Shown: one piece after another, positions 12,565-25,143 of the stretch | Layout of the letters: each line of letters starts with the position of its first letter | Numbering within the stretch: position 1 is the first letter of the stretch | Assembly (NCBI GenBank): GCA_950295325.1 | Contig: OX485804.1 | Span: 57,350,001-57,414,000, forward strand | DNA from: Polytrichum commune | Lineage: Eukaryota > Streptophyta > Polytrichopsida > Polytrichales > Polytrichaceae | Length of the DNA: 64,000 nt | Reading direction: 5' to 3' | Program-made: the position numbers and the translations under genes | Notes under the pieces: generated by a model | What the model saw: only the letters and a program-made list of their open reading frames with translations | The model's database searches: none | What the model was told of the DNA's origin: nothing

Positions 12565-14730
12565 ACTTTTTAAATATTTTTTCCAACATGACAGATTTCA
12601 AGATAAATCGCTAGACATATTCAAAAAGAGATTCCAAGATAGATTCCAAGATAGACAAGCACCACCAAGTAGTTCTCTCAAATTGATAGAGTTTGAGACA
12701 TATTAGTAGTTCTCTTTTTCAGCCAACAAAATATGCAATGGTCCTGCAACATGGTCCATTCTCACTTCACACTATGCTTGAGGGCGTGTGACTACATGAA
12801 ACGGCTTTCCCAACACCCATGGTACGGCCTTTGGACGAGAGTCAAGGGTCCTCACCACTGCAAAGGTCATGGCTCTTGGCTCATGTGTGAAGTGGCCCTT
12901 GGTATGTCGTATTTACAAGTCAGGACTGCAGGCATGCAGTACTGCTGTAGTGCTACAGAGCCAGGCAAAAAACTTTTCCACTATGCCAACAACATATATA
13001 TGAGTAATTCTTGTCAGCTGCTTGTTTTAGCTACTGGCATTGACAGTGTCGGCAATGACAAAAGTTAACCAGCAAAGCTCACAGTTGGCGTCATGTCATG
13101 CTTAACAGTAACACAGTTCTTGTTCTGCTCTGGCTATGGGTAATGTGAAATTTCAATAGGCAGTCACTGGCTCGATCCCAGCCCAGATCTCTCAAAGAAT
13201 GCGATGAGGCAGAAATCATATCAAAAGCATGTACCTGATATGTAAACCCAATAATTATATATAATTGTCTTTAGTGTTTATTTTGTATACAGTTCTTGTG
13301 GTATTATATTCATTCTGAACAATAATTTACCAACACACAGGCGGTAAAGAATGGCTAGTTTAATTTTGAAGAAGAAACGTTATACTAGCACCAAGTGCTC
13401 CAGCTATATGCAATAGACAGGACGATAATGGTATAATCATAGAACAGATATAAAAATCATTCAAGATGATTACAAAAGTCCCTGTATTCATGTTTTGATC
13501 ATACCTGTCTGCAAAATGATCTCAAATTCCTGGTAGATAGTCAGACAGTACCTGCACTGCCTGTTTGTTTCCTCTGGAGTCTGGCCATATACATGCGTGA
13601 CCAGAGATTGAAGTGTCTACTGATCATTTGCAACACAAATGCAAATGGCCACATGGCTGCTCATAAAGCTGGGTTATGCGTATTATATGTCCCTGCACGT
13701 GTCCTTTGCAAGTGCTCTAGCTGGAGGTGAATTGCCTCGCGTCTGAAGTGAGTTGGTACCAGTGTGTTTTCCAGTTTTTCCTACTTATGGCCAGGGTGTC
13801 TCTCTTGGTTTTTTTTCTTCCATATTTTTCATATTTTAAGAGACAAATATGAAAACAGGTTATTCCATTGCTAAAACACACACAGGGCCAGCCTCAGGTG
13901 GAATTTACATAACCCCTAGAACTGAAGCATAATTAACAAACCTACATTAGATGATTTGATATTCCAACCTCCAAGAAATCTTAGAGTTAGAACGAAAATA
14001 TATAGAGGCGGTTATTAGCTCCCTATTATAGCACATTGAAGCATTACAAACTAAGTCTCTTCTGAAATTTTCTACATGCAGCTAGGCTGCACTCGCTTCA
14101 ATTTTCCTGGTGGAATTTTTCTGTAAGGAGTACCATATATGGTTTTCATGCATCATGTGCCCATCTGTACCATTGCATGACTCGTTTGCAATTGATCACC
14201 AAGGTGTATGTCTACAAGACGAGATTGCCGATAGAAATATTATCATGCACAAGGGCCCTCAGGCTCTGAAGTTCATCACCTCTGCACTCAGTATCTAGCA
14301 CGTAGCTAGATGGTAACACTGGTGAAAGTGGTACATCTACCATAATATCCTATGTTTTGGAACAGACGCAGGTGATGAACTTTAGGGCCCCTGTTATGAG
14401 CTTAGCCCTGTAGCATGAAGTCTAGTATTGTCAAGAGCCACCGATGTGGATAATAATCTCCGTGGGCATTGATATTGGATCCAAGTCAAGTGATCATCTG
14501 AAGCGCCTGAGTGTATATTGAAGAAGCACCATCTTGATCAGTGTGTGACATGCATCATGCCCTCCGTAGGTTAAGGTCATCTACAGTGACACATGAATGG
14601 AGGGGAGTTAAGGATTTTTTTCAGTCAGACTGATCCCACCATGCTCGTTGATATGATTAGTATTTAATACAGTGATGCTGGGTGCTCCTGAAAATTCCAA
14701 TAACTTAAATGCCTTTGAAATCAGTGTAAC
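12565..14730. other. Intergenic, no gene recognised
   Basis: The longest frame (111 codons near 12733-13068) shows no domain. Nothing else is supported. Confidence 0.5.
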
Positions 14731-15046
14731 TACACTAAATATGATATTTAGTGTTTGATACACTAAATACGAACAAATACACTAAATATCATTAACTCTT
14801 TGAAAGTAAGTAACAATAAATGTAAACTCAAACACTAAATATCAACTATAGTAATATGTGGAAGTTACATGTTTGAATTTGGTGTTGGTAAGGATATGTA
14901 AAAAAATCTAACAATGATAAAAGGAGAAATGAGGTCGCAGTAGGGAAGGTGGCGGCGCACTTATGTCTAACACTAATTATCAAAGAATTAAAAATAAGTG
15001 TTGAGCAGGATAGGGTGGTAACAACATTAAATATCATATTTAGTGT
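14731..15046. mobile_element. CACTAAATAT-type MITE, copy 1 (316 bp)
   Basis: Both ends contain CACTAAATAT and ATATTTAGTG around a single base, so each end is itself a palindrome as well as an inverted repeat of the other. The interior matches 48892-49214 almost throughout. Confidence 0.8.
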
Positions 15047-15178
15047 AGTGTTTTGGGTCCTTTAGTTTCTGTCTAGCTGGTAGACTCGCAGAATTAATCC
15101 TAAGATCATGCTAGCTAGCTAGGTATAAATAGGTTAATACGTTGTTGCAGCTGTAGGTTATGATGGCATATTTAATGT

Positions 15179-15577
15179 CCACTACACCGATTATCCTATT
15201 TAGTGAGAATTGGCTAATCATGTGTTTAGAAGGTGATACTACCAGCTCTAAACACATGATTAGCCAATTCTCACGAAGTACTCAGTGGTTCTTTCACAAT
15301 GCTACCATACCTTTTTACAACGCTTGAAGTTGTTATTGTTGTTGTTGTTGCTGCACCAATGCACCATTGAGAATGATCCTCAAAGTTGCAACCTCAAGCT
15401 TCAAAATATCTTAGAGCACAAACCTAATTTTCTTGAAATGTATGGTAAATGAGCATGTATTCATGGATTTTATATCACTGAAAAAAAAAAATCAGCCCTC
15501 ACTAACTTTGAGATTTGGGCAAATAGTGTGTATTTTGGGAATTATCACCACACACGCTGAATAGGATAATTAGTGTA
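15179..15577. mobile_element. MITE with CTACACNRATTATCCTATT ends (about 0.4 kb)
   Basis: The left end CTACACCGATTATCCTATTT pairs with the right end GAATAGGATAATTAGTGTAG. It contains a long perfect hairpin (15203-15274). Target duplication unclear. Confidence 0.7.
15203..15274. repeat. Perfect 28-bp hairpin
   Basis: The arm at 15203-15230 (GTGAGAATTGGCTAATCATG...) is perfectly complementary to 15247-15274, with a 16-nt loop. A possible small-RNA precursor if transcribed; this is inference. Confidence 0.85.
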
Positions 15578-16505
15578 GTTATTGGGTGAGTTACCCATGG
15601 TTTCATATCTTGCTGGTTTGGGAAGTCAGTGCAGACACGTATATTTAATTTATGAATTGTAGTCTGACACCTCTTTGGACGACAAGCTAATGTGTGTACA
15701 AAACGAAAGGCTCAGTCAAAACTGTTTGGTGGTTGAGATCTTTGATATGCCTGTCAGAATTGACTTATAGCAATTTCTTCAGGCTTGTGCTAATCAAAAA
15801 CATCCCCAGCATTAGCAAAGCAGGAAGATCTAATTAACTTCCTAGTGGAAATTTCCATATGTTGTTCCGTGTGTAGTACTTTGTGACCTACTTGTTGTAT
15901 TCCTGGAATGGAAGCTCCATGCAGTTTGAGATAGTCTTCTGATAGTTAAAATGTTTTATATAGTCATGCATATAGAGAATGAGATGATATATGTACACGG
16001 CCTAGCAATTAGGTTGATATATGTATTGGTTTTTAAGCAACTCCGTATTTAACGGTATATTGTCAAACTCAAACTCAAACTTACATGTGTGTGTGTGTGC
16101 ATCACAGCTTAAGCCGTCTATCATTCACTGCACTCAGTTGCAACACCAAAACCTATGACTTACGTTTATCGACTATTTTGTGCACCGGTCTGTTGACCTC
16201 CCTGTAATCTTGTCTATACTAGACTCAACAAAAAAAGAAGTCCCGATATTCCCTCAGTTCTGAACCTGACCTATTGGACCACATGATTTCATCGTCTTCC
16301 TAGCCAAACAATGTGATTGGATGGTAAATCTGCCTAGGAAGATGATGATCACAAAGCCATTGAATCTTCAAAAAAATGGTCTAGCAGTAACTTGGAGAGG
16401 ACCATCTCTGAGCTAGTTGGCAGATTTGCCAGGAAAACCTTGATGAAGCAGCTGGTGGAAAATAGTAGCTGATCAAAAACTTGCAATTAACCCTGAATCC
16501 TCACT
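15578..16505. other. 3' flank of the dioxygenase gene
   Basis: It should contain the 3' UTR and polyadenylation region. No canonical minus-strand AATAAA close to the stop was identified. A (TG)n run lies near 16086-16100. Confidence 0.4.
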
Positions 16506-19500
16506 TCAGTGCACGGAAGGAGCTGGTGAGACAGGCACGTCGAGCCCTCTGTTCAGGTAAAAGTACTCGTGGCGGTCGCTCCCAGTTATCGGGTGGTTTT
16601 TGTAGGCATTGCTGAGATACTCTTTGAATGTGAATGGTCGATACTGTTTAGGATACTGAGGTGTGATGAGCTCAGGGGGTGCTTCCACGGTCAGATGCAA
16701 TCGCGGATTGAGGAAAAAGGCGAGAGACAGACGATCGTGCTGTCCGTTCACAAAGGCGCGGTGCTCCACGCTCTTGTAGTGGCGGTTGCTATACACCTGC
16801 AGAGGGAATATTAATTGAAATTATCAGCTTCCTGTCAGAAATTATATTCATGTCTCATATTTAATACATTTTATAACCTTTGCTGCTATCCATGCCAATA
16901 TAGGCCGGCCAGGATCATATCTATATTACAGTGTCTTTCTAACTACTTAACCCCATCCTAACCGAGGTTGAATCATTAATCATCCGAAGCCATCAACAAA
17001 GGACATGGGTGTGTGAAAGAATTTTCTGCAGCATGTCAACCAGCGGCGGTCAGCAGCGTCTTGAGAACTTTGTTTAGAGCTACTACTTTAACATGTCTAA
17101 AGAGCAGCCTTTGTTTGGTGCTGATGCTTTTGTACTATAAGCAATGTACCTTGATCTAAAAATATCATTTCTAATAAATTTTTAAAGTTTTTCTTAGATT
17201 CAGTGACAATAAATTCCTACCAGAGCGGTGTGGCTGGTGACGAGCTCTGCTTCAGAAGGAAAACTTCTGAATCTACTTGTTCTAAAACCATCGTCATTTT
17301 GAAAATGCAAATCATCTTTTCTACACAATCAATACTCAAATGGTATCATTCAATTTCTCTCAATGCCTTCCCTCTTTCCAAGTATGTCAAATCATCCAAA
17401 CATTTAAAAAAGAAAAAGAAATGGACCTACTAGTATTAGTGATAGAAATGTACCATGAAGAGGTCGCCGATGTTAATCACAAAGCAGTCCTTGCGTGGCT
17501 TCACTGTGATCCACTTTTCGGTGCCTGCGACTCGCACCTGCAGTCCAGGCACGGAGTCCTGGTGCAAGACAGTGATCAGGTGTGGATCGGTGTGAGCTCG
17601 AAGTCCGATTACTTTGCGGGGCTCGGGGCATTTGGGATAGAAGTTGAAGCGCATGGACGTCATCCGGTCCGGAGTGAGGTAGTCGTTGACGAGTCTGTCG
17701 GGGTGCAGGCCCAGCCCTTCGGTGAGAAGCTTCACTACGCGCACTGCCAAATCCTCCACACTTGCCATGTACTCCTCGATTGCCGAGCTGCCCACAATTA
17801 CCACATTATAGGGAGGTGAGCGCGTCGCGAATTCTGTTGCTTATCTTAGTCAGACAACGCAAAGACATGTGGTTAAAGAGATTGGTCAATGTCCTCAAAA
17901 TATTTCAACTATTTCTATTAGTTCAAATTTTGATCTTTAACTTGGGGGTTTAACCTATATTATATTGAGAAAGACAGGGAACGAACTTCATTTTGATAAT
18001 GTATAAGATATTCAATTAAGCTCCAGGAAGTCTGAAGAGAATCGGTACTCGTCTCGTACTTATCATCCTAGCCTGTACGAGATTCAGTCGGCTAATCAGA
18101 AAAAAAGGTAACCATTTCCGACCTGTCTACGTTACATGCAGCACCAGCTCAACACCTTGTAGGCGGTTAAGCATTCATGCCCATCTGCATTTGCATTGCC
18201 GGCCGTAGCTAGCTGCTTACTTCTCCAACTTTTCGTTTCAGATTGCTGATGCTAGAGTACGACTAACTTACTGCTTTTGGGACAGGGAATTGAGCTGGAC
18301 GAGGAGGACGTACGCATATGCTGTCAGGACCGCCCTATTAATAATTTCTGGATTATGTGAACCGCCAGGACAACTACCCAACTCCTTCAAAACATCACAT
18401 ACGACCTTGACATGAAACAAACTTATAAAATTACCCTGCACCCACGAACATGTCAATTTCTCTAGAGAGTACTGCTGCTGCCCCACTCAACTTGTTACGT
18501 TCTGCTACGTGCGCATAGTTGTCAATGCATGAGGAAGCTAGCTAGAACAACAGTCCTGACTCCTCCACATCATGAACAAGGAGCAAATCAATGATGGTGT
18601 CTCACGCCCCGATCACACCAAACGTTCTGTCAGGTTCTAGCCGTGAAATTGCTGGGGATTATGTTGAGAAATACATGTTGGCCCACCACTTTTCATACTA
18701 TTACAGCTGGAGATGCCTACATATGATACCATAAGTGGCTAGTGTGATTAGAATCTCACATTCACCTAGATTATTGTATTAGCTATGATACATGACATCA
18801 CCTTTGAAACTAGATGATGTCACCAATTTGCTCCATTTTAACAATCATGACTATAACAACAACCCCATTGAAGCTCTAACGGGCCAATGAGCTTAAAAAG
18901 CGAGCAAATTCATAATCTTTTTGTACAAAAATAATTTTGTTGAAGCAACCAACTTTGGTGGAAGAAGCTTATGTGAAGGCTACACATGTTTAAAAGCGCC
19001 GGCTTTCAAACGGAGTTTGGTAAGCCGATGTTAAAATCACTTAGCCTTGACATGTGCCTAACCTTGGGGAGATTTCTTTCAAGGTCGGTCCTTCTTTATT
19101 GGGTAGAATTGACCATTTTCAACCCTAATCCGTAATAGCAGGTTTGAAATGGACATTTCTAACCATCCTTGAAACTAAGCTCCTCAAAGTTGGACACATG
19201 TTAAGGCCAATTTTTTTTACCTTGACCCACCAAACTCCCCTTTCAAAACCCCACAAGCACAAGTAGGGGAAGAGCAAGGGAGAATAATTGAAGCACTAGG
19301 CCAACTGACTCAAGGGCCAACTAATTAAACATGCTTTAACAAATTAGGGTCACGGTATATGATGAATTATTTCCTGTTGGGGATCATGTGAATGAGTGGT
19401 GGCGGCTGGGATATTCCTCATGTCCTTCACAGAGACTCGCTGACTTTTGCTATGAACTCAAAATCTCGATCGACGAATATCTTGACTTCCTGTGTAAATA

Positions 19501-22500
19501 GTTTCCATGGAGCAATACTGGACCTCACTGAACTGATATTGTCGACGACTATGTATTTGTTACTCTCGATGATCAAATTGCCCCTCATTCATGAAAATAT
19601 ATATACGAATGTACATATATATGATATCTATCTATCTGCTGCAAGCCGGCAAGGAATCAACAAGCAGGACTCTCCTGTGCAGGGGACTGAAGCTGGGTGA
19701 ATGTGCTTGACAGTCTTTAAACTTTTTACTAGTGATATGAAATGAAATTGGCGTACGTTGACACTCCTCCCAACTAGTGAAACATCTAGTCATTCATCGT
19801 GTCCAGCATGTATCAATACCTCCGAGGGGGAAGTCACGCTGAGCTGCGACTTTCAGACATACATGTGGGTGGGTGGGACCCTCACAAAGTTTCTTATACC
19901 CAACTATTCTCAAGCATGACATTCAAAGATTTACTTCAAGAGGATATTGCGGCTAGCAGTACAGTTGTTACCACCAATTGCGCAGCTACCTTGAACGTCT
20001 TTCATGCTCAAGACAACGATCAATTGCAGGGACATGAAGGAAGGTACGACTGTACCTGAACTTGGGAGGAGAGCCTAAGCTCACCTTCTTGTTACAATAT
20101 ATTCTATAGTCTATACTTGAGTCGATTCCAGTGTGATCAGTTTGTGTCCAACTTATAATACTATGCTTATACCTACTGGGAGCTTCTGAAGCTGATCACA
20201 GATTCATAGTCGAAAGTCCATGTACTGTACTTCTAGAAGTCAATAAAACTGTAACAAGACTAATTTATTTATGCTACCATCAGCCAATCTACCCCCAGAA
20301 GGTGCTGGACCACCTTAGGGGAGGGAAATTAATGCCGCGTGTCCCAGCTTTGGTGATGAATATCTAGTACTCGTGTGGGTCCGCAGTAGCTAAGTAGCTA
20401 ACAAGCCAGGTGTGCAACAGATCATCACATGAGTTGATCTTTTGATTCTAGAAGTCCACCCTCTCACGTTTGGATCTATTGTGTATGGAGATTGGCTTCT
20501 TCAGCTACTACACTAAAGCGGCCAGGCCAGCTTTTTCTGTTCAACTGTTGTGGGAATTGGCTACAATACCTGTTCACTTGGCGGCTTGCTGGGACACACC
20601 AACAGTAAGATGTGTACTAATTTATAATTTTGTGGCCACTCCGGTCAAGTTAGGTATCTCAGTGTTTGGACGTTCTGATGGCGGGTGGTAATACTGTATA
20701 CATGTCTGTATATAAGCAGTACGCTCGCTTGAATCCTACGAGATTTACAAGACCCAATATTTCCTTTTCGGCTACTCTTGTCTTCTTTACAAGACTGACA
20801 TTCATCGAGATTCAGTGAAAACTTGGGCTGCACATAGTGCCAAACTACACTCGGGTGCAGAAACTCTCAAAGGTTTGACTGTTGACAACGAGTGGAATAT
20901 ATATTCATCTCTAGTTCGAAATCCAGTCCGCCCTAACCCTTGTCGATCGAGAGAGAGAGAGTTCATTCCAAAAAGTGAACAACATTAGCAGGAGTGAGAA
21001 CTGTACACTGAGATTCGCACCTGAATGTGTGAGCAGGGGTGTGGTCGAACATTTTGGCCGCCATCTCTTGAATGTTGTTTTTGGGAGTCATCTGCATATG
21101 AAAAGACTCAGCCCAATGCATTACTTTTTGATTGACCCATGTGTTCGCTCCGTAGCCAAAGGTCTCCCCAGGCTCACGGTGGCATCTCTCCTTCCGGTCC
21201 AGTGGTAGACCAAACATCCTGTGAGACTCCGCCACACAGTTGGCAATGAGGGCGGGATCAATCCCATGGTTCTGGACTTGGAAGAATCCCCACTCCTGAC
21301 AAGCTTTCGCGGCAGCTGCCACCAATTCCGTTCGCTGCAAATTAGGGTTGCTGCTGCTGCTGGTCTCCAGAAGCGCAAAGTCCAGCACTGGGATGTCCAG
21401 GTCTCCAGCCTCCCACATTGACCCCGATTTCATCTTCATCGACAACTCTGAGCCACCTCCCTCCAGATCCATGTTGCTCACATACTGATGCTTGTCGGGC
21501 TCAATGAAGATCTCTGGCACTTGCGTGGCGCCCTCCCTCACAGCAGCCATCAGCTTCGCGTTCACGCTTGCATTGTTGATGTATAATTTCGAGCTATCAG
21601 CTGCACTTGCTCCTGCGGATTTGTCCACACCACCTGCGCCATGGATCAATCACAAACAGGGAGACATTTTAGAAGTTTCTGTTGATCCCATGTGCAATCC
21701 AGGAAGATTTACGACTTCTACAATCAATAATACTTGACACCAGGTCCTGCAATATCACCGGCAGGAGATTTTAGAACTTTCTGCAAATGGTGGCACCACC
21801 TGCATGCACCAAAGGAGGAAGACTTACAACTTTCTGCAATTTATATTTGACACCGACTTCATCACATAATTAAGAGATTTTAGAACTTTCTGTAATTATA
21901 TTTGACACCGCCTCCATCACATAATTAAGAGATTTTAGACCTTTTTGCAATTATATTTGATCACAGGAAGAGATTTCATCAGAACTTTCTGCAATGTTGC
22001 AGACGTGACCTGCATCACAGGAAGAGCTTTTAGAACTTTCTGCAATGGACACCTACATCACAACAGGAAGGTTCTTACAACTTCTTGCAAGTTTTGCAAG
22101 ATTTAGAACTTTAATCTGCAGTGGGAGAACTGCATCACTGCAGGAAGGTTTTTAGAACTTTCTGGAGCTTTAAGTGGTGGTGATTTAGTGCAGTTTCGTT
22201 CATTGGTTATTCATCAGTTCGTCTGGCATCTCGCGGGGCAGATAGTGAGCCAGACAGACAGACAGCCAGACAGCCAGACAGACAAGCACTGTCTCACTTG
22301 ATGATTCTCTGCTGGCAAATGGAGAAGAAATTCGAACCTTGATCCGGCTGTGCTGGATCATCTCCGCCGATATGACGAGTTGCAGAAATTATCGGGACTG
22401 CCGTGTCGTCGTCGTCGTGGTTGTTGTTGTTGTTGTTGTTGTGGCTGCTGCTGCTGCTGCTGCTGTCTGCTGATGCAGGCAGAAGACTTGAAGTAATTGC

Positions 22501-22506
22501 TGCCAT
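16506..22506 (-). CDS. 2-oxoglutarate/Fe(II)-dependent dioxygenase (DOXC class, gibberellin-oxidase-like), 4 exons
   Basis: Predicted soluble oxygenase coupling 2-oxoglutarate decarboxylation to oxidation of a small molecule. The minus-strand exons are 22506-22338, 21633-21021, 17787-17454 and 16796-16506. All introns are GT-AG, the phases close, and the 1407 nt give 468 aa plus stop. The start is the first in-frame ATG; the open frame extends further up but without ATG. Residues 15-34 are a Ser7-His-Asn7-His-Asp4 run. The DIOX_N region begins at IPVLDF (about 137) and includes WGFFQVQNHGI (161-171). The catalytic domain has MRFNFYP (306-312), iron ligands H326 and D328 (HTD) and H384 (SVEHRA), and the 2OG-binding R394/S396 (RLS). 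LITVLHQD, NIGDLFM and SLAFFLNP recall gibberellin 20-oxidases, but substrate cannot be assigned. It is longer than the usual 340-380 aa because of about 130 extra N-terminal residues. No damage seen. Alternative: another DOXC subfamily. Confidence 0.9.
16797..17453 (-). other. Intron 3 of the dioxygenase gene (657 bp)
   Basis: Donor ATG|GTACAT, acceptor CTGCAG|G, phase 0; it joins NIGDLFM to VYSNRHYKSVEHR. Nothing else is recognised inside. Confidence 0.85.
17788..21020 (-). other. Intron 2 of the dioxygenase gene (3.2 kb)
   Basis: Donor TTCAG|GTGCGA, acceptor GTGGGCAG|C; these join HTF to SSAIEEY in frame. The intron holds no recognisable coding sequence. It contains a roughly 50-bp repeat (18701-18750) whose inverted copy lies at 6407-6459, and AT-rich microsatellite-like stretches near 19600. 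Confidence 0.8.
21650..22165. repeat. Degenerate minisatellite inside dioxygenase intron 1
   Basis: About eight to nine imperfect units of about 50-60 bp, each built around TTTTAGAACTTTCTGCAAT and usually preceded by CATCACAGGAAGA or CATCACATAATTAAGAGA. They occupy most of intron 1 (21634-22337). The exact consensus needs a tandem-repeat finder. Confidence 0.75.
22251..22284. repeat. CAGA/CCAGA microsatellite in dioxygenase intron 1
   Basis: Run of CAGACAGACAGACAGCCAGA type, about 50 bp from the intron donor. Confidence 0.8.
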
Positions 22507-23068
22507 TGACCCTCTCTTCTTACACGGCAATTTTACAGCAGGCACCCGGGGGGATGCAGCTCCAATTAACACTCCTCTTCTGATCGACGGTACTTGTGCA
22601 TCCTACAAGGGTCATTCAACACTGAATCAATATTTGCATCATGGAACTTGTGATGGAATAAGTTTGGTGGTTGTTCTCCTACATAATCTAGTAGTAGTCC
22701 ATGTAAGCTGCAGGCCGGAAGCCAAAAAACTTATGCATTTAATCCTCAACTCCGAATGCTGAGCAGGCAGCATAGTGACTTGAGTGGGTTTTCTTTCTTC
22801 CTTTATGGGATAATACAAAGTTATTACACCTGTGCTTGCTGCACTCAATTAATCATCAGCAAGTTAGGTCCCGCAAATGATTGATCACACGTCCTCCAAC
22901 AATTTCCCAATAGTTTTCGCTGGCACACTGAGTGCAGGCCAATCCGGTGCCAATTGCTGGACTAGGCTTTGGCAGCTGAAAAGAAATTGGAGGTACCACC
23001 AGTTGGCGGTGCTCATTTTCTTAATTAAAAGCAAGTGAGCGCAGCTAGCTGATGGCACCTCCGATTCC

Positions 23069-23074
23069 TTTATA
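23069..23074 (-). promoter_or_regulatory. Candidate TATA box upstream of the dioxygenase gene
   Basis: The minus strand reads CCTTATAAAGG here, about 560 bp upstream of the chosen ATG. The distance would imply a long 5' UTR or a 5' UTR intron. No transcript evidence is available. Confidence 0.25.
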
Positions 23075-23835
23075 AGGATTTAAAGTGTTCATTGCTTGAC
23101 CACCGACTCCTGCGCAATCTCCTTCCACGAACTAGTTTAATTAACATGAACAGGAAACAAACCGCCACCCCACCACCATCTACACCAACCAGCAAGTGCA
23201 GAATCTTAGCTCCACCCCTAGCTAATTATAACTCCAAGCATCATAATGTGACTGTTCCACTTGAAGACTGGCGATTCATCTTATGCCCGCGCCTTCTGAT
23301 ATGACTCATGGACCGGTCATGGCCACCGCAGACAGACTGGCACACGATTGATTTAGCTCCAAAATTATCAACAACGAATCATAAGCAACTCGAATTATGA
23401 TCAACTGGACACCGGCAGTTGCATTACCAATGCGCGAAAGCAGGTGGAGGACGACCCATATCCCAAAGAGTTCATCTTCAACATAACTAACTGCAAGGAA
23501 TGGTATGAATTAATAAATAAATGACTGAATGAAGAATCCCCTGAGCAAGACTGTGTTCCTCTCCTCCCTCTTCCTTAACCACTCACCGGCAAGGTGCTGC
23601 AGGGATTGAATCAAGAAGGTAAGAAGTACTCTGAGTACCCCGAGCACCTTGAGGTAGGATCAGAAGCTTTGGGATTCAGGTTGTGATGAGCGAATGAGGA
23701 GGTTTGGAATAGCACAGGTTTGCAGGAGCGTGGCCTTCTTATATGGCCCTCTGTGAATGGCTATGGCGGGACCTGCAACCCAAAAAGGACATCACCATGC
23801 TTACACCTCTGCAGGCTAGCTACCTGCTCAGCTCA

Positions 23836-23872
23836 GCCTAGCCCAGCCCAGCCCAGCCCAGCCCAGCCTTGC
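23836..23872. repeat. AGCCC pentanucleotide microsatellite
   Basis: About six AGCCC units on the plus strand in the region upstream of the dioxygenase gene. Confidence 0.85.
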
Positions 23873-23929
23873 CGTGGCTTGCGTTGCCTGCTACCTTGTT
23901 CCATTTGTTGCAATGAATGGGGAGAACCA

Positions 23930-24450
23930 ACCACTAAGTTACAGATGAACCGGCTGAGTTTGAGAAATAACCGGTTCCAGTTATTCGGAAAATAATCCAT
24001 CATTTTAGAGAATAAATATAATAATCTTCAAATTAATAAAGAAAAAGCAAAAGATGTCATGCAACCGGTTGGACTTGGAAACATCAAGATCTCGACCATT
24101 TATGTCCAACAATCTCCCCGGACCAACGACCGGGGAGAACCGACCTCAAGTCACAGATAATCCGGTTGAGTTTGAGAAATAACCGGTTGAAGTTCAAGAC
24201 GCCAGGAAAATTATTGATCATGTATAGGATATACCTAACTTGAATGAAGAACCGACCTCAAGTCACAGATAATCCGGTTGAGTTTGAGAAATAACCGGTT
24301 GAAGTTCAAGACGCCAGGAAAAATATTGATCATGTATAGGATATACCTAACTTGAATGAAGATTGAAAAACCAAAAGACCACAACATGCAGCCGGTTGGG
24401 CTGGGAAACAGTAGGATTCTGACCACTTATGGCCAGAAATCTCCCCGGAC
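23930..24450. repeat. AACCGGTT-rich tandem repeat, locus 1
   Basis: Two near-identical 112-bp units (24137-24248 and 24249-24360) starting GAACCGACCTCAAGTCACAG, flanked by diverged relatives. Words such as AACCGGTTGAAGTTCAAGAC are shared with loci at 41.6 and 47.1 kb. Confidence 0.8.
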
Positions 24451-25019
24451 ACTGATTTGTTAGACGGATCGCTCGCGAGTTAGATTTTCTGGTGCTGGCC
24501 AGGCTAGGCTGTTAGGGGTGGTGATGGAGGTGGAGCAGTGACTGTAGTAGACGAGTGATGGAAGGGAGTACAGTAATACGATGTGATGATGGGAAGGGGG
24601 AAACCGGGAGTGTGGATTCTTTGATTCCGCTGGCCTTGGGTTGTCAGGCCGTTAGTGTTGCAGCAGCAGGATCACAGGAATTCAACCCAGGCTAGCTGCA
24701 GGTCGCCCAGCGCGGTTCCGGGGCGGCCACTCCTCCATAGGATCAACTGGAGTCACCCACTTACATTATCATCATGTTCCATTTGTTTATGTTTATATAT
24801 ATGTATATATGTATATATGTATATACATACATATGGTTTTATCTCTATTATTAATTGCACGTTGTCACGTGGATGGTCACTTTCTCATTCAAGAACAATG
24901 TCATGTTCTCCTGATGATAATGTTTTCATCCGTTTTTGGGGCATTCTCTCATATTTTGATTGCAAAGCTTGCAAAAAGATCAACACAAGTTTGTAACTCC
25001 TTGCTTTTCACTAGCACAT
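24451..25019. other. Intergenic, no gene seen
   Basis: Contains the TATATGTA microsatellite and otherwise nothing recognised. Confidence 0.5.
24795..24833. repeat. TATATGTA microsatellite
   Basis: Repeated TATATATGTATATATGTATA words. Confidence 0.8.
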
Positions 25020-25143
25020 GACATTATCAAGCGATGTGCATTTGTTCATGTGGACCGTGAGAATTAATGTAACCATGTGATGTCCCAATCTAGTGCAAGG
25101 AGACTTAGATGAAGTTCAAATATGCACTAGGTTGGGGCATCCC
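25020..25143. repeat. Partial copy of the 4267-4561 MITE
   Basis: It shares ACATTATCAAGCGATGTGCA, CCCAATCTAGTGCAAGGAGA and TGCACTAGGTTGGGGCATCC with the MITE at 4.3 kb. It is interrupted at 25144 by poly-G DNA. Confidence 0.65.

Larger units (their letters stand above)
22507..23900. other. Upstream region of the dioxygenase gene
   Basis: No supported gene. It presumably contains the 5' UTR and promoter of the minus-strand dioxygenase gene. Short open frames here are unrecognised. An AGCCC pentamer run lies at 23840-23870. Confidence 0.4.

Noticed and set aside
17340-17819. 159-codon plus-strand open frame
   Set aside because: It lies antisense over dioxygenase exon 3, whose catalytic motifs and splice sites are convincing.
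22403-22762. Plus-strand frame with a poly-Leu signal-peptide-like start
   Set aside because: It is the antisense of the AGC/AAC/GAC trinucleotide runs of dioxygenase exon 1.
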